Source of the DNA: ANME-2 cluster archaeon
GTDB lineage: Archaea > Halobacteriota > Methanosarcinia > Methanosarcinales > Methanocomedenaceae
Assembly (NCBI GenBank): GCA_022353185.1
Contig: JAKRWB010000101.1
Location: forward strand, 1 to 14,524
Direction of reading: 5' to 3'
DNA: 14,524 nt
Numbering within the stretch: the first letter of the stretch is position 1; each line of letters starts with the position of its first letter. A program made the position numbers and the translations under genes. The notes beneath the pieces were generated by a model. The model was given only the letters and a program-made list of their open reading frames with translations. It was not told the DNA's origin and ran no database searches. Below, in pieces: positions 14,054 through 14,524 of the stretch.

Positions 14054-14355
14054 TACCAGCTACCATCGATGGCCTTTATTTCAAGTGACATCGCTTTTTT
14101 CAGCAATTCTATATCCTCTAATTCAGGCATTCGACCGCAATCAAATGAACGACCCTTTTCAGGTATACTGAGTAGATAGCCGATTTCGTAGTTATTTTTA
14201 ATCTTGACCCGTTGCATCGTTACCCGTTTATATCTCAATTTATTACTTTTGATATCTATTTCATATCCGTTGGATTTTGGAGTAAATTCGTATTCAGTAA
14301 AAATCCTGTCTAGCCTGCCTGCCAGATGTTTCATATGGGTATAATCCTTCATCAT
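14053..14355 (-). CDS. Small hypothetical protein, unknown family
   Basis: A basic, soluble protein of about 100 residues that I do not recognise. It begins MMKDYTHMKHLAGRLDRIF and contains a probable beta-sheet region (YEIDIKSNKLRYKRVTMQRVKI) followed by NNYEIGYLLSIPEKGRSF and a C-terminal helix (ELEDIELLKKAMSLEIKAI). The frame extends up to a TTG at 14430 (125 residues). However, a TATA-like GATATATTTAAAAAA spans about 14396-14412 inside that extension, so transcription should start near 14375. I therefore prefer ATG 14355; ATG 14334, with AAGGA upstream, is another option. It is upstream of, and on the same strand as, the DHPS-like gene, with 46 bases between them and a separate promoter for the latter. 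Confidence 0.65.
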   Translation of the reverse strand: MMKDYTHMKHLAGRLDRIFTEYEFTPKSNGYEIDIKSNKLRYKRVTMQRVKIKNNYEIGYLLSIPEKGRSFDCGRMPELEDIELLKKAMSLEIKAIDGSW

Positions 14356-14446
14356 GCGTGATCGGTTAAGGAATCTAAAAGGCTTAATGCTTCTGTTTTT
14401 TAAATATATCAATTGCCCCAGTCTGGTCAAGAGTTATTTGCAACAA

Positions 14447-14456
14447 TTTAAATATA
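14447..14456 (+). promoter_or_regulatory. TATA box of the gene at the right edge
   Basis: TTTAAATATA matches the archaeal TATA consensus closely. The predicted start site near 14477 leaves a short leader containing GGAGG before the ATG at 14493. It is only about 40 bases from the opposing TATA element of the small minus-strand gene. Confidence 0.55.
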
Positions 14457-14492
14457 TTTGCATAGATATCTCCTTCATTCGGAGGGGTCTGA

Positions 14493-14524
14493 ATGTCGAA
14501 AAAGAGAAATCAATCAGAAAAACC
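14493..14524 (+). CDS. Start of a gene cut by the window edge, unknown
   Basis: ATG at 14493 follows a strong ribosome binding site (GGAGG at 14481-14485, 7 bases upstream) and a good TATA box. The ten complete codons give MSKKRNQSEK, a basic and probably disordered N-terminus. That is too short to assign a family. Confidence 0.7.
   Translation, partial: MSKKRNQSEK

Overview
The window looks like a chromosomal segment of a methanogen-type euryarchaeon, most likely Methanosarcinales or an ANME relative. The evidence is an archaeal LSm gene next to ribosomal protein L37e, archaeal sepF, a single-domain ZPR1 protein, an MCT-1/DUF1947-PUA protein, a DUF2098 protein, a dihydropteroate-synthase-like protein of the methanogen type, archaeal TATA boxes, and leaderless or GTG/TTG starts. 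I cannot name the species.

Layout. Positions 1-760 hold decayed genes: a broken radical SAM/SPASM gene with a short IS-end-like block at the break, a prolyl-tRNA synthetase fragment, and a Zn-ribbon-like fragment. Positions 790-2919 carry a secreted subtilisin-like protease on the minus strand, with a hairpin just past its 3' end. A decayed direct repeat flanks this gene (747-788 and 2950-2995). Divergent from it, 3063-4863 encodes a two-gene DrrA/DrrB-type ABC exporter, followed by a 22-bp tandem repeat.

Positions 4939-6866 are a minus-strand housekeeping operon, LSm - rpl37e - purF. The rpl37e gene (6378-6557) is only 59 codons and easy to miss. Divergent from it, 7040-8578 reads PUA protein - sepF - ZPR1-domain protein, the last two overlapping by 4 bases. 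Convergent to that, 8664-10877 (minus) reads hisF - DUF2098 - purM, with purine and histidine synthesis genes grouped.

Positions 11040-12489 carry two plus-strand genes with no clear family name. The first has a possible caspase-like His/Cys arrangement. The second has an odd start, with a 15-codon ORF overlapping it. Positions 12519-14006 (minus) encode a three-part dihydropteroate-synthase-like protein. A small unknown minus-strand gene and the first 10 codons of a divergent plus-strand gene close the window.

Functionally the centre of the window is conserved core biology: RNA handling and translation (LSm, L37e, PUA protein), cell division (SepF), and purine, histidine and possibly methanopterin synthesis (PurF, PurM, HisF, DHPS-like). 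The two flanks are accessory: export, extracellular proteolysis, gene decay and unknown proteins. The best candidate for something undescribed is the caspase-like protein at 11040-11750. No complete new multi-gene system is evident.
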